A DNA stretch of 64,000 bases from contig CAJQTY010000001.1 of assembly GCA_907163075.1 (NCBI GenBank), positions 2,294,001 to 2,358,000 of the forward strand, given 5' to 3'. This stretch comes from an uncultured Rhodocyclaceae bacterium. Its GTDB lineage: Bacteria; Pseudomonadota; Gammaproteobacteria; Burkholderiales; Rhodocyclaceae. Positions within the stretch are counted from its first letter, which is position 1, and the number at the start of each line of letters is the position of its first letter. The notes under the pieces were generated by a model. It ran no database searches. It was not told where the DNA came from and worked only from the letters and a program-made list of their open reading frames with translations. Below are positions 17,118 to 25,394 of this stretch, piece after piece. The translations under genes and the position numbers were made by a program.

Positions 17118-18194
17118 TCAGGTCAGCATCGCTACGGCCTTGATTTGAACCCAAACCTGACTGCCTGGCTGGATGTTCAGCTCCCTCCGCGAGCGTTCGG
17201 TGATACGGGCCAGGATGGGTGTCGGGCCGACGTATAACTGTATAAGCATATGGCCAAGTGTATTGGTCGGTACGACAGCGGTGACCTTTCCCGCCAGGAT
17301 GTTGAGGATGCTGCTGGCGTGCGGCCTGGCCAAGGCCAGGCTTACATCACGGGCATGGATACGGCAGCGTAGACGACGGCCCAAGGGCTCATGGCGTTGC
17401 CCCACATAGATGCTGCCTCCTTGAAAATCCAGTCGTGAAAGGTGGTCTTCCTCATGAGCCGAAAGAACTGTTTCCAGCACTACTCCGGCATCGTCGGCAA
17501 ATGTGGGAGGCAAGTCGGCTCGCGCCAGGGTCTCCGTCAAAAGGCCGCTGGCCACCACCTTGCCCGTATCGAGCAGCACTAAATAGTCTGCGAGTCGTGC
17601 GACTTCATCAGGGGAATGGCTCACGTAGATGATGGGGATGGAGAGCTCGTCGTGCAGGCGCTCCAGGTACGGCAGGATTTCAAGCTTGCGTTTCAGGTCC
17701 AGGGCGGCCAATGGCTCGTCCATCAGAAGCAATTTTGGAGCGGTAAGCAAAGCGCGCGCAATGGCCGCGCGTTGACGCTCACCACCGGAGAGGCTTGCTG
17801 GCCGTCGTTCGAACAGGCTGCCAATGCCCAGCAAGTCCGCAACCTCGGCTAGATTGAAGCGTCGCTCGGCTTCGGAGATACGTTTAAGCCCAAACTCAAG
17901 ATTGCCTTTGACGGTGAGGTGCTCGAACAGGCTGGCCTCTTGAAACACATACCCCAAGGCACGCTGATGCGTGGGTACAAAGATGTTTCGTGACTCGTCT
18001 TGCCACACTGTGTCGCCAAGGGAAAAGAAGCCCCCTGGTGCCCTTTCAAGGCCGGCAATCGCTCGAAGCAAGGTAGTCTTGCCTGAGCCAGAATGACCGA
18101 AAAGCGCAGTGACACCCCGCCCGGGAAGCGTGAGGACCGCCTCCAGCCGAAATCCGCCACGGTCGATGCGGAAGCTTGCGCGAATGTTGTTCAC
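17118..18194 (-). CDS. modC: Molybdate ABC transporter ATPase (host copy)
   Basis: This 358-aa ATPase energises molybdate import. Walker A (GHSGSGKTTLL), the signature LSGGERQR and Walker B (LLLMDEPLAALDL) are intact, and residues 290-358 form the MOP/TOBE domain that senses oxyanion. It overlaps modB by 4 bp. The sequence is complete, but its operon is not: the modB in front of it lacks its 5' part because a 45-kb element is inserted there, so the normal mod promoter no longer reaches this gene. Expression would need a promoter in the left end of the element. A diverged second copy of the same length (I judge about 85% identical by eye) lies at 61937-63013. Confidence 0.93.
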   Translation of the reverse strand: MNNIRASFRIDRGGFRLEAVLTLPGRGVTALFGHSGSGKTTLLRAIAGLERAPGGFFSLGDTVWQDESRNIFVPTHQRALGYVFQEASLFEHLTVKGNLEFGLKRISEAERRFNLAEVADLLGIGSLFERRPASLSGGERQRAAIARALLTAPKLLLMDEPLAALDLKRKLEILPYLERLHDELSIPIIYVSHSPDEVARLADYLVLLDTGKVVASGLLTETLARADLPPTFADDAGVVLETVLSAHEEDHLSRLDFQGGSIYVGQRHEPLGRRLRCRIHARDVSLALARPHASSILNILAGKVTAVVPTNTLGHMLIQLYVGPTPILARITERSRRELNIQPGSQVWVQIKAVAMLT

Positions 18195-18564
18195 GCTTCC
18201 CGGCTCCGACCCGTCTGCGGATTGAAAGTGTAGAGCGTCAGCAATGCGGCAAAGCTGAATACCAGCATGCAGGCGGATAGCCAGTGGCCCTGGCTATACT
18301 CAAGTGCTTCTACGTGGTCATATATTTGAACCGAAACAACTCGCGTCTGCCCGGGAATATTGCCGCCAATCATGAGAACCACGCCAAATTCACCGACGGT
18401 GTGAGCAAATGTCAATATGGATCCGGAGAGAAATCCGGGCCGAGCGAGCGGCACCACAACTGACCAGAAGGTATCCCACGGACCTGCTCGAAGTGTTGCG
18501 GCAACTTCCAGAGGCCGGTTGCCCATGGCCTCGAAGGCATTCTGGAGCGGCTGAACCATGAAAG
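18191..18564 (-). pseudogene. modB: modB 3' fragment (left of insertion)
   Basis: This is the C-terminal half of the molybdate permease. Homology with intact ModB begins at FMVQPLQNAFEAMG and runs to the end, including the EAA loop (LEVAATLRAGPWDTFWSVVVP) and the last membrane helix. Upstream of 18564 the frame enters element DNA and gains 22 unrelated residues from an ATG at 18626-18628. About the first 120 residues are missing, including the early membrane helices, so the fragment cannot make a working permease. The missing part is found at 63860-64000. Confidence 0.88.
18559..18564. repeat. Left junction repeat (att-like)
   Basis: TGAAAG marks the point where modB homology ends on the left. 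The same six bases occur at 63854-63859 where modB homology resumes. Restoring the modB reading frame needs a few extra bases between the halves, so the repeats are imperfect copies of the target, as expected for GInt insertion. Confidence 0.55.
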
Positions 18565-18850
18565 TACTCCCGTGTACCGGAACGGAAGACCGTACACCCA
18601 TCAAATTAAGAAATGGACACTCCGTCATTCGTTGAAGACCGTAATTTGGTTTGTGCCGAAGAGGCGGGGCACGCTAGAACAGGAAAAAAGTTGTTAAAAG
18701 GACTGCAAATATAGCCGCTAGAGGCTATATAAAACAATAACTTAGCTTCATTTATTCGTATCGTTTTGGTACGATTGGATTAAAAGCGTAGTCGGGTAAT
18801 TTCATGAGTTTTCCTTACAAAGGCAGTAGTGAAGTTCAGGAGTGCATTTC
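18565..18850. promoter_or_regulatory. Left end of element with inverted repeats
   Basis: Between the junction and the first gene lie several short inverted repeats: GTGTACCGG at 18572-18580 facing CCGTACAC at 18590-18597; a perfect 8-bp pair ATATAGCC and GGCTATAT at 18709-18730; and ATCGT-tttggt-ACGAT near 18766. AAATGGACAC at 18611-18620 recurs in inverted form at the right end. These are candidates for recombinase binding sites and for the operator of the gin operon. The AT-rich stretch 18725-18790 probably holds the promoter. An AGGAG at 18837-18841 serves the ATG at 18851. Confidence 0.5.
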
Positions 18851-19192
18851 ATGGAGCCGTGGAGCAATAGCGAAATTATCCGAGCGCGAACAGTCCCGTT
18901 TTCCCTAGTTCTAGATTTTCTTGGCGCTTACCACAAACGCGACCATGACTACGTACCCAGGGATGCTTCGCTGGGGAGTGTCAGGGTTCAGGTTGGATAC
19001 CTAGGAAGGGATTATCGATTCATTTTGACTGGAGAGAAGTGGTTCAACGAGTTACTTCCGGAAAGTCATCCCTTCCGAGGCGGAGGTGGAGCCATCGACT
19101 TCGCTAGACACCTTACCGATTGCAGCTTTGTCCTCGCGGTAAAGATATGCCTTGACGCATTGAATTCATGTTCAGGACTGCCCCATGCCTGA
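18851..19192 (+). CDS. Small protein leading the recombinase operon
   Basis: This 113-aa protein has no firm family. It starts at the ATG at 18851, nine bases after AGGAG, rather than at the GTG at 18842. The C-terminal part GGGGAIDFARHLTDCSF resembles the GG(D)AIDFVMHLEG segment of plasmid and phage primase CHC2-type domains, and the preceding strands fit that fold, but the zinc-binding Cys/His residues of true CHC2 fingers are absent. It overlaps ginA by 8 bp and is therefore part of the recombination operon. It could bind DNA at the element end; this is inference. The usual ginABCD set does not include this gene as far as I know. Confidence 0.6.
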   Translation: MEPWSNSEIIRARTVPFSLVLDFLGAYHKRDHDYVPRDASLGSVRVQVGYLGRDYRFILTGEKWFNELLPESHPFRGGGGAIDFARHLTDCSFVLAVKICLDALNSCSGLPHA

Positions 19193-20645
19193 ACAGCAGT
19201 TTCAAACGGCGAGGAAGATTACGCTTCCCGTCATCGAGGTAACCGAACTCTGTCAGTTTGACGATAAGGGCGCCAAGCTAGTTACTGATTGTTTGGAATC
19301 ATACTTTGTTCGTTCAGTTGACACCCTTGTTGATGACTTTGGGAATCGCCTGGACGGACAACCACGTTGGGGTCATTCGCACTTCAATTTATTTCCTGTG
19401 GTGCTCGAAGGCAATGGGCAGCCATGGGCTGAGGCATGTATTTTTCTACTCAGTTCTGCTGAAAACTCGCCCGACGCGGAGATGCGTACCGTTGATGGAC
19501 GTGCCCTCGATTTAGCGGCTTATCGCCGATATCTTGAGGACGAAGGCATAGAGTGGACTGTATTTCCAAAAAATAAACTATTTAGGCCTACCTACCGCTA
19601 CAGAGCCCACCTCAATTTCTTGCTCAGAGCTGGCGAGTTAAGCCCTAAAACTCTCAATCGCAGAATGGGCTCATCAATAGCATTCTATCGCTGGCTGATA
19701 AGTGAAAGTCTACTGGTACCAACGAATCCCCCATGGATAGAGCGCGATGCCTACATCACATCGAAAGACACGTTCGGTTTTCGGCGAACCAAGACGGTCA
19801 AAACGACCGACCTAGCCATACCAGTTCCGGAGCAGCAAGACACCTTTGATGGAACCATTCAAGACGGTGGAAGATTGCGCCCATTACCTCAGGAAGAGCA
19901 GGAATGGCTTCTCAACTCATTGGCGGCGGCCGGCAACACTGAGATGACACTGATACACCTGATGGGGTTAGTGACCGGAGCGCGTATGCAAACCGTATGC
20001 ACCATGAAGGTCTATCACGTTGAAACAGATGCACCAGACGACCAAAATTATGACTTGAGATTGCCCATTGGGCCGGGAACTGGCGTCGATACTAAAGGTG
20101 ACAAACGGATGGTATTGCACATACCGGGATGGTTCTACCGTGTGTTGCAGACCTATGCGCGTAGCAAACGAGCGCGACGGCGACGACAAAAAAGTGGTCT
20201 TGATACCTCTGACAATTACCTCTTCCTTACCCAGCATGGAACGCCTTACTACGCAGACAAACAAGACCGAAAGACCTTTGACCCGAAGAACAAGCGTCGT
20301 TACGACTTCGATGGTGGGGCAATCGGTACATTCATCCGTAATGTGATTAGGCCGTATGTCGAAAAGAATTACGCGTGCAAGCATTTTGACTTCCGCTTCC
20401 ATGACACTAGGGCAACATTTGGGATGAATCTTACTGACCTGTTACTGAAACAGGTTGAAGCGGGGGTGCTCACGTTGTCGTATGTACGTGAATACGTGAA
20501 GACTGTGATGGGGCATGAGCACGTGGCGACGACGGACCTCTACCTAAATTACCGCCACAGGCTGAAATTCAAGCGAGCCGTAGTGGAACAGCATGAATCT
20601 CATCTAAAAGAACTGTGCCGTAAAGCCATGGAGGATGTGCTTTGA
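19185..20645 (+). CDS. ginA: Tyrosine recombinase, GinA-like
   Basis: This 486-aa integrase of the phage-type tyrosine recombinase superfamily is the first of three in tandem. The catalytic set is complete: Arg I in TGARMQTVCTM (about residue 265), the HxxR box in FHDTRATFG (about 405), the third-box His in VMGHEHVATT and the nucleophile Tyr in TTDLYLNY (about 448). The first 230 residues would hold the arm- and core-binding domains. It overlaps ginB by 4 bp. Base composition is AT-rich compared with the backbone. The name rests on operon order; exact orthology needs a family tree. Confidence 0.82.
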   Translation: MPEQQFQTARKITLPVIEVTELCQFDDKGAKLVTDCLESYFVRSVDTLVDDFGNRLDGQPRWGHSHFNLFPVVLEGNGQPWAEACIFLLSSAENSPDAEMRTVDGRALDLAAYRRYLEDEGIEWTVFPKNKLFRPTYRYRAHLNFLLRAGELSPKTLNRRMGSSIAFYRWLISESLLVPTNPPWIERDAYITSKDTFGFRRTKTVKTTDLAIPVPEQQDTFDGTIQDGGRLRPLPQEEQEWLLNSLAAAGNTEMTLIHLMGLVTGARMQTVCTMKVYHVETDAPDDQNYDLRLPIGPGTGVDTKGDKRMVLHIPGWFYRVLQTYARSKRARRRRQKSGLDTSDNYLFLTQHGTPYYADKQDRKTFDPKNKRRYDFDGGAIGTFIRNVIRPYVEKNYACKHFDFRFHDTRATFGMNLTDLLLKQVEAGVLTLSYVREYVKTVMGHEHVATTDLYLNYRHRLKFKRAVVEQHESHLKELCRKAMEDVL

Positions 20646-22555
20646 CCGAGTTCCAACTACGGCCGGTACGTGTCTATGTTCTTCCATTCTCTGAGGATGT
20701 CTCAAGCTTCAATCCGGAACGGGTAATTCTGAAATTTCTTCCTAGCGGAACCATTGATATAGGTGCTCTCTGTTACCTGCGACGTTGTTCCGAAGAGAGA
20801 CGGCACCAACCCGACCGGGGGAAACGCGTGGACCTCTCATCGCTCGATAGTGTTCGTGTCCAACGCGTACGAGCAATCATTCAATGCATCAGTGAACGGG
20901 TTCAATATGGCTCTGGGACTCCTAGGACGGAATATGCCAAAACACTCAGTATCGTGGCCTTCGTGGATTGGGCCGATGGCGCGGGGCACCATTTTTCCTG
21001 TTACGACGAATACTCGGCTCGTTCAGCATACAGAGCCTTCGTCGACTACCTTTGGGAGCGAATAAGGCGCAACGAAATTCGTTCGTGTACGGCTGCAAAA
21101 TCGAGTAAATACGTTCTTGAGTTCTTAACTGACCTCCTCGGCGTTGATGACCTTCATCGAGGACTTAATCTCCCGAGGGTAAAAAATAGCGAGACGCAGC
21201 ACACAATCCCTCCTAGCGAGGTTACACAAGCCAAAGCACTAAGCCTTTGCAATGCAGTTTTTGATGGCCTAACTAACCTTGTCCTCGAGGAAATGCCTTA
21301 TCCGCACCGAATTGAAATGCCGAAGTATCTCGGCTGGGCACCAAGCATCCTTTGGATTTTTCCTCTGCATCAATGGTTCAAGACGCCAAGTGAGTTAGCC
21401 TCCGAAAGCGACATGACACGCTATGGACTTGGCTATGACTACGTCGAGGGAAGAGCGTATGAATTGAGCGAGATACTTCCATCTTTCGCGTCAAGGAAAG
21501 AAGCCCGTAATTGCAAACAAAGGACTACAAGAAACATAACCGCATCCAACAAAGACCCTCGCTGCAAGTCTCGGATATCGGCTGCGATGCAGGCGCATAA
21601 CACCTTCGCTATTCAATTTTTGGCTAACACCGGAATGAATATGGCGCAGATGATTTCATTGGAATGGAGCGGAGATTATAAGGTAAGCACGGTCCGCCAA
21701 AAGTTCAAGGTGGTCAAGTGGCGTGCGCAAGGGAAATGGCAGTCTTTTGAAATTCAATCTGTATTTTTGCCTGCCTTCAAGAGATTTTTGGAGTTGCGTA
21801 AGTACCTACTCAATAAATCACCTTGTCGTTGGTTATTCATATCGCTTGGCGTCGGGCATAACGAGACTCCGCAGCAAATGAAGGCCTCTGTAGTTCAGTA
21901 TATGTATCGAAATTTGCGCTGCATCGACCCTGCTCTGCCAAGTATCACCTCGCGCGACTGGCGGGCAGCAAACGTGGATTGGATGCTACGGAAGAAGATA
22001 CCAATTTCAGTGGCCGCAGACGTCGCGCAGAATACTGAAGAGGTAATTAAAGATGCATATGCTACGGGGTCCCCTGAAACCCATAAGGCCGAAATGACGG
22101 TATTCTTCGAGAAGGTGTCATCGGTTGTTCTGAATGAGACCCAAGTCGCTAAAGGTGGACAAGAAGGGCCGCTTGGATTGTGCATGGACTACGGCCATCC
22201 GGATGCGGCAGTGAGGATTTCGAAGGCCGTTCCAGACTGCAAAAATCCTGAAGGTTGCCTCTTTTGCAATAAGTACAAAGTCCATGCAGATGAGCATGAC
22301 ACTAGGAAGCTCATTAGCAGTCGCTACTGCATTCAACGTACAGCTCCACTGGCATTGAGCCTCGAACACTTCGAAGAGGTATTCGGGACTGTTCTTTCGC
22401 GCATTAATCAATTGCTTACTGAGATACGGAAACGCGCAATTGACCCAGCCATGGTGGACAGGATTGAGAAGTCGGTTGAAGAAATGGGAGAGCTTGACGA
22501 TTACTGGGCAGCGAAGCTTGAATTACTAATAGGACTGGACCTAATTTCCATATGA
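20642..22555 (+). CDS. ginB: Diverged tyrosine recombinase, GinB-like
   Basis: This 637-aa protein is the second recombinase. The fold is recognisable, but the active site is eroded. Where Arg I is expected the sequence reads NTGMNMAQMISLEW (Arg replaced by Asn). The HxxR box reads TSRDWRAANVDWML (His lost, Arg kept), and the third-box GH is AQN, although a Tyr follows in KDAYATGS. It may therefore be a structural partner of the other two, or cleave poorly. A C-terminal Cys/His cluster (DCKNPEGCLFCNKYKVH) could bind zinc. It overlaps ginA and ginC by 4 bp each. Confidence 0.75.
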   Translation: MTEFQLRPVRVYVLPFSEDVSSFNPERVILKFLPSGTIDIGALCYLRRCSEERRHQPDRGKRVDLSSLDSVRVQRVRAIIQCISERVQYGSGTPRTEYAKTLSIVAFVDWADGAGHHFSCYDEYSARSAYRAFVDYLWERIRRNEIRSCTAAKSSKYVLEFLTDLLGVDDLHRGLNLPRVKNSETQHTIPPSEVTQAKALSLCNAVFDGLTNLVLEEMPYPHRIEMPKYLGWAPSILWIFPLHQWFKTPSELASESDMTRYGLGYDYVEGRAYELSEILPSFASRKEARNCKQRTTRNITASNKDPRCKSRISAAMQAHNTFAIQFLANTGMNMAQMISLEWSGDYKVSTVRQKFKVVKWRAQGKWQSFEIQSVFLPAFKRFLELRKYLLNKSPCRWLFISLGVGHNETPQQMKASVVQYMYRNLRCIDPALPSITSRDWRAANVDWMLRKKIPISVAADVAQNTEEVIKDAYATGSPETHKAEMTVFFEKVSSVVLNETQVAKGGQEGPLGLCMDYGHPDAAVRISKAVPDCKNPEGCLFCNKYKVHADEHDTRKLISSRYCIQRTAPLALSLEHFEEVFGTVLSRINQLLTEIRKRAIDPAMVDRIEKSVEEMGELDDYWAAKLELLIGLDLISI

Positions 22556-24582
22556 CTAAGAAAATTATTTATCTTCCGAAGGTGAATATGGAAGGCGGTG
22601 CGATTGCCCCGGATTCTTGGGGGCCCGGCAAGGGACTGACCCCGGCAGCGGATTTCGTGGTCAGTCGGGCGAAGGATGGAACAGTTTTGTCGAGGTACAA
22701 AGACCTCACTTGGGACCTGTCTCCCTACCAAGTTAGAGGGAGAACATTACGCCTTCACTTCTGCCTACTAGGCGAAAGCGGAGCACCAGAAAGAGCTGAG
22801 TCTTTGCTAGACGAGATGCACTTCTTAATGTTTGTGCTTATCTGGATACGGCCTAGTGCGCCACTTACCACAAGTAGTTTAAACGGCTACCTTGTCGCGA
22901 TTCGACGCTTAGGCGCTTTTGCGGGCCGTAAATCTTGCAGAATAAGGGATGTTTTAAATAGTGAGATACGCCTCGCGGAGTTTGCTCACAACGAAGTCTC
23001 AGGAGCGGTATTAGTCCAGGTACGAGCTCTCTTGAAGTTGCTTTTCAAGTTGGGTTCCGACGAAATAGGGTTTCCCGTTCTCGGTACAATCTCAAAAAGC
23101 ATCCTTGATGCCAAAATATCAAAATACAACGCAAAAATTAGGCAATTCCCGCCGATACCAACAAGAATATATTCTTCTATCATAACTTGTTTGAGTTTCG
23201 AACTTAAAGCGTGGGAGACCGTTGAAAAGAGATACCTCGCCCTACTTGCTGAATGTCTAAATGACCCTCTGCTCGGAAAAAACAAGACTCATCAAGTTAC
23301 TTTGGGGACAAAGCGTGGCATCAGTCGCACTCCTGGAGAATACGAACCAGATTTCAAAACCATGCTGTCACGATACGAACTTACAGATTATTTTGAGAAG
23401 GCGGACTTGGCTCCTAGTGTTCACGGATTAGCCCTTGGGCTTTCGAGTGTTATGAATGTGGCGAAACTCTCAATTATTACATTCACTGGCATGCGTAACG
23501 CTGAAGCGCGCGACTTGCCATATAAATGTCTTGAGGAGGAAATTGCCGCAGGAGGTGTAGTTCACCGCCTTATATGCGGAAGAACGACAAAGCTTCAGAA
23601 GGTTCGTACCCGCTGGGTAACAAGTGAAGAGGGGCATCGTGCGGTTCGCATTATTCAGCGGATTGCGACAGTTATCTATCAATATCTTGGTGAGAATCCA
23701 TCGAAATCCAAGGAGGCTGATGATACATATCCGCTCTTTGTTTCGACTTCGTACTTAAGGTTAACTGGGAAGATTACGAAGAGCTCGATAAACGTTTTTC
23801 AAGCTCTTTCCAACTCCTTCTTCAGCGAAAAGTACGATGTGCTTAGAGCGCGTATTCAACCGCTTATTGAAGAAGGTGATTTAAAGGAACTTGAGCACAT
23901 AGACCCTCATAGAGCATGGCGTTCAGAGGATGAGTTTCAATTGGGAAAGCAATGGAGGCTGACTGAACATCAGTTCAGGCGCTCCCTCGCTCTGTATGCT
24001 CAGCGCTCAGGGTTGGTGTCACTTCCTTCTTTACGCCGTCAGTTGCAGCACATCACCGAGGAAATGTCCCGTTACTATGCCCGAGGGTCGTTGTTCGCCA
24101 AGAACTTCATCGGTGAGGACAAGGAACACTTTGGTTGGGAGTGGCAGGAAGCTGTGCCAGTGTCTTCGGGATTGGCGTTCATCAGAGATGTGCTTTTCGC
24201 CAATGAGCCGACATTTGGCGGCTATGTTAAGTGGATTGAGCATCGGCTGAATGGTCCCGAAGGTAATATTCTCCTGGACCGCGATGTCACCATGCGCCGC
24301 TTTCTAAATGGCGAGATAGAGTATAGGGAAACCCCGGTTGGTGGCTGCACGAGAGTTGGTCCATGTAAGGTGGTGGGAATCCGTTTCCTCGATGTTGATT
24401 GCTTGGGTGGGTGCCCCACTTTAGTAGGGCGGTTGTCGAAACTCGAACAGGCCATCAAAGGGCAGACCGTTTTAGTCAATCGACTAATGCCCGGGAGTAC
24501 CTATTGGCTGACTGAGAAGGCCGACCTTGACGTGTTGATAGAAACAAGAGAGCGCGTTTTGCGGACGCGTGGAAGGGCCTGA
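22552..24582 (+). CDS. ginC: Tyrosine recombinase, GinC-like
   Basis: This third recombinase of the operon has 676 aa. The catalytic residues appear complete: Arg I in FTGMRNAEARDLP (about residue 313), the HxxR box in LTEHQFRRSLALYA (about 475), and His then Tyr in LQHITEEMSRYYARGS (about 500-510). After the catalytic domain a Cys-rich tail (GGCTRVGPCKVVGIR and DCLGGCP) could form a zinc-binding module, a feature of long recombinases of this type. It overlaps ginB by 4 bp and precedes ginD by 2 bp, so all four genes are one transcript. Confidence 0.8.
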   Translation: MTKKIIYLPKVNMEGGAIAPDSWGPGKGLTPAADFVVSRAKDGTVLSRYKDLTWDLSPYQVRGRTLRLHFCLLGESGAPERAESLLDEMHFLMFVLIWIRPSAPLTTSSLNGYLVAIRRLGAFAGRKSCRIRDVLNSEIRLAEFAHNEVSGAVLVQVRALLKLLFKLGSDEIGFPVLGTISKSILDAKISKYNAKIRQFPPIPTRIYSSIITCLSFELKAWETVEKRYLALLAECLNDPLLGKNKTHQVTLGTKRGISRTPGEYEPDFKTMLSRYELTDYFEKADLAPSVHGLALGLSSVMNVAKLSIITFTGMRNAEARDLPYKCLEEEIAAGGVVHRLICGRTTKLQKVRTRWVTSEEGHRAVRIIQRIATVIYQYLGENPSKSKEADDTYPLFVSTSYLRLTGKITKSSINVFQALSNSFFSEKYDVLRARIQPLIEEGDLKELEHIDPHRAWRSEDEFQLGKQWRLTEHQFRRSLALYAQRSGLVSLPSLRRQLQHITEEMSRYYARGSLFAKNFIGEDKEHFGWEWQEAVPVSSGLAFIRDVLFANEPTFGGYVKWIEHRLNGPEGNILLDRDVTMRRFLNGEIEYRETPVGGCTRVGPCKVVGIRFLDVDCLGGCPTLVGRLSKLEQAIKGQTVLVNRLMPGSTYWLTEKADLDVLIETRERVLRTRGRA

Positions 24583-24584
24583 GC

Positions 24585-24977
24585 ATGACGACGCAGCCAC
24601 TGGATGACTATTTCGCTGCTTTGGAGCGCTTGAAAAAAGGAACGCCGAAGGTTGTCCCAAAAGGCACAAAAATCACCAACGATGCTGTAGCACTCGAAGC
24701 TGGCCGAGGAAAAGGAAGCATTAAGAGGTCGCGGGTGGTCTTTTCGGACTTGATTGGGGCAGTTAGCGCGGCTGCCCTAGCCCAGGATGCTCCGGAGAGA
24801 GCGCTACAGGAACGTTTAGCAAGAGCTAAGGCTTTAGGTGAAAGCTATCATGTCCAGCTGGATGCGGCGATAGGCCGTGAACTTTGTTTACTTCGAGAAA
24901 TTGCGGAATTGAAAAAAACACTATCGAAACTGACTGGGGGAAACGTATTGCCCATCCGGGGTAATTTGAAGCAATAG
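24585..24977 (+). CDS. ginD: Small coiled-coil protein, GinD-like
   Basis: This 130-aa basic and helical protein ends the recombinase operon. The first 60 residues are Lys/Arg-rich, and from about residue 70 heptad-like Leu/Ala/Glu patterns suggest a coiled coil (LLREIAELKKTLSKLTGG). In characterised GInt islands the fourth gene encodes a small helix-loop-helix protein that is essential for integration and excision (established knowledge). Size, position and character fit here. No catalytic residue is expected. It starts with ATG 2 bp after ginC. Confidence 0.72.
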   Translation: MTTQPLDDYFAALERLKKGTPKVVPKGTKITNDAVALEAGRGKGSIKRSRVVFSDLIGAVSAAALAQDAPERALQERLARAKALGESYHVQLDAAIGRELCLLREIAELKKTLSKLTGGNVLPIRGNLKQ

Positions 24978-25394
24978 CTGGCGAGAACAAAGTTGTTCCC
25001 GCTACACTTGCCCACTTCGAAGCCAGCGATTGTGGATTTAGGGCCGCTATGCTAAGAGTAGAAGGCCGAATAATCTGAAAATTCCACCGTTGGACCAAGA
25101 AAGCGCAAGGCTTAAGCGAAATAACAGTCTGCTGAGAGAGCGAACCACCAGTAAGCCTTTTGTGCTACCAGTATCCGGTCCGATTTGCTCGTCCTTGGCC
25201 AAATCGAATGCAAATTGAATCGAGCCAATTCGCCCTCTTCGCCTTGCTCAGCGTTATCATTCGTCGATTGGCTTTGATGTAGCCGGACTTAGTTTTAACT
25301 ACAAAACGTTCCAAACCCTGTCCAGAAAGCCAGATGAAACTGCTGCATTTGTGTTGCGGTCACCTACTGGTTTGAAACTTGGGTAAATATAAGA
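24978..25394. other. 417-bp gap between recombinase operon and cargo
   Basis: No supported gene lies here. A frame near 25079-25200 reads LDQESARLKRNNSLLRER, which looks like a short coiled-coil remnant, but it lacks a start codon. The region should hold the terminator of the gin operon and the promoter of the 25395 operon. I cannot identify either with confidence. The start at 25395 has only a weak ribosome site. Confidence 0.35.

Noticed and set aside
18191..18628. Complete 145-aa modB from an ATG at 18628
   Set aside because: Only residues from FMVQPL onward match ModB; the first 22 are encoded by the element end.
25079..25220. Small coiled-coil gene in the 417-bp gap
   Set aside because: The frame has readable helical text but no start codon or ribosome site, so I treat it as a possible remnant only.
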